Shown here one piece after another: positions 31,840 through 32,498 of a DNA stretch of 32,498 bases. Both the position numbers and the translations under genes were made by a program. Location: positions 1 through 32,498 of the forward strand of contig CAITQH010000379.1 of NCBI GenBank assembly GCA_903894475.1, in the 5' to 3' direction. A model generated the notes under the pieces. It searched no databases. It was given only the letters and a program-made list of their open reading frames with translations, and had not been told where the DNA came from. Source of the stretch: an uncultured beta proteobacterium. Lineage in GTDB: Bacteria > Pseudomonadota > Gammaproteobacteria > Burkholderiales > Burkholderiaceae_C. Within the stretch, counting starts at the first letter, position 1, and the number at the start of each line of letters is the position of its first letter.

Positions 31840-31874
31840 AACCCCGTTGGGCCCCAAGCCTGGCGGGGTTTTTC
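31840..31874 (+). terminator. Rho-independent terminator
   Basis: AACCCCG (31840-31846) pairs with CGGGGTT (31864-31870) and is followed by a run of T (GGGGTTTTTC). The loop holds a nested TTGGG/CCCAA stem. It points on the plus strand, while the nearest large upstream genes are on the minus strand, so it must end a small plus-strand transcript. Confidence 0.75.
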
Positions 31875-31880
31875 ACCTTT

Positions 31881-31989
31881 TCATGCGGACTTGGTGTCTG
31901 TCTACTGCCCCGGTTTTTGCCGATTTCTGCTCTCTCTCGCCGTCTTTTCTCTACTTCATGCGAACGAGCAGAGTCAAAAGTCCGCATGA
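31881..31989. repeat. 12-bp inverted repeat pair with 85-bp spacer
   Basis: TCATGCGGACTT at 31881-31892 and AAGTCCGCATGA at 31978-31989 are exact complements. A partial third copy TTCATGCGAAC lies at about 31955. The pair lies in the gap before the recombinase-associated gene, so recombinase sites or the end of a small mobile element are possible. The remainder of 31990-32167 holds no gene I can support. Confidence 0.5.
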
Positions 31990-32114
31990 TGACCCCGTTA
32001 TAAATCAATGGTTTACGGCGTTTTTGGGACAGGCAATTTTATTGACCATTGGTTGGGCGGTTCGTGATTCAAGAAGACAGAGACTATGAAAGTCTGCGAG
32101 CTTGGCAGCGCAAC

Positions 32115-32135
32115 GTCCCATTTGGCAGATGGGAC
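32115..32135. other. Hairpin with a competing alternative
   Basis: GTCCCAT-TTGGCAG-ATGGGAC has perfect 7-bp arms. The overlapping TGGCAG-ATGGGA-CTGCCA (32123-32140) is mutually exclusive with it. TTGGCAG also occurs once more just upstream (32103). This could be chance or a small switch; it lies 33 bp past the stop of the minus-strand gene at 32168. Confidence 0.4.
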
Positions 32136-32167
32136 TGCCAGAAACTTGTCACTGAACTATCAACCGC

Positions 32168-32498
32168 CTACGATTTTCTGGTGGCACCAATTCGCAGCCG
32201 CTGCTCATCCCATGAAAGAGGCGTGTCAATGGCAAGATCAAAAAGCGATACTGACCCTGGTAGGGTCTCATCCAGAATCGCAGCTTGAATGTCCGGTGCC
32301 AGCGTAGTCAGGTTGACCATCCGGCTGATGTAACTGCGATCCACGTTGTCCTGCTTTGCGATGGCAGAAATGTTCGCAACCTGGCCACTTTCAATCTGAC
32401 GCAGCCAGCGATGGCCGCGCGCCAGGGCAACTTGCAGGGCAGTCGGCATCGCCTCTCCGGTGACCATCGCCGAGAGACCCTGCGGCACCACCACCTGA
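32168..32498 (-). CDS. Recombinase-associated HTH protein, C-terminal part (starts beyond window)
   Basis: The minus-strand frame is open through the window edge, so the N-terminus is missing. The visible part (ALARGHRWLRQIESGQVANISAIAKQDNVDRSYISRMVNLTTLAPDIQAAILDETLPGSVSLFDL) matches the small HTH protein, pattern LARGHRW...G....I..IA....V..SYV.R...LT.LAPDI..AIL, that is often encoded beside large serine recombinases in integrated elements. The helix-turn-helix is AIAKQDNVDRSYISRMV. It ends with SWDEQRLRIG. Its usual neighbour would lie outside the window. It indicates that the right end is part of a mobile or integrated region. Confidence 0.75.
   Translation of the reverse strand, partial: QVVVPQGLSAMVTGEAMPTALQVALARGHRWLRQIESGQVANISAIAKQDNVDRSYISRMVNLTTLAPDIQAAILDETLPGSVSLFDLAIDTPLSWDEQRLRIGATRKS

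Overview
The window looks like a chromosomal stretch of a betaproteobacterium, most likely order Burkholderiales (Comamonadaceae/Rhodoferax-like). This rests on the GC-rich codon use, the long-form QueF, the DinB with its extra N-terminal insert, and fused acyl-CoA/acetyltransferase enzymes of the kind common in that group. No rRNA, tRNA or CRISPR array was recognised. The genus is inference.

Left part (1-9.9 kb) is housekeeping and acetyl-group metabolism. A 5' fragment of valS (minus) is divergent from yaaA-queF (plus, stop/start overlap). Converging on queF is a minus-strand series: dinB, a dienoyl-CoA-isomerase-like crotonase, a MaoC-phosphotransacetylase fusion and ackA. Divergent from dinB is an 892-aa ADP-forming acyl-CoA synthetase fused to a GNAT acetyltransferase (PatZ-like). 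Acetyl-phosphate, acetyl-CoA and possibly protein acetylation are therefore handled by neighbouring genes.

Middle part (10-19.2 kb) looks like a catabolic cluster for a hydrophobic, perhaps sulfated compound. It holds a TetR regulator with a clean palindrome in the divergent promoter, an outer-membrane SphA/MetA-pathway-like barrel, two nitronate-monooxygenase-like flavoproteins (one lacking the family His), a membrane-anchored sulfatase, a DUF1330-like protein, a 70-aa protein and an acyl-CoA dehydrogenase. Two N-terminal fragments of different alpha/beta hydrolases flank the block at 15.8-19.0 kb, and both are cut on the side facing it. Three perfect-period 60-bp repeats lie inside that block, and a related single copy lies upstream of dinB.

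Right-middle part (19.8-23.7 kb) has a small exported or lipoprotein-like protein divergent from a CadC-type winged-helix/TPR regulator, then an MFS exporter.

Right part (24-32.5 kb) is accessory. It holds a TumE-like (DUF6516) toxin/HTH antitoxin pair with an operator over its start codon. Next is a minus-strand series of a 58-aa protein, a peptidoglycan-binding CHAP hydrolase, an AraC regulator with a degenerate receiver domain, and a 725-aa protein joining a zincin-like domain to a seven-bladed PLL/DUF346-type lectin propeller. An IS4-family element without visible target duplication follows, then a HigB/HigA-type pair, a small ORF with a strong terminator, and the 3' part of a recombinase-associated HTH protein. 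The CHAP / pseudo-receiver AraC / zincin-propeller array is the best candidate for an undescribed system.
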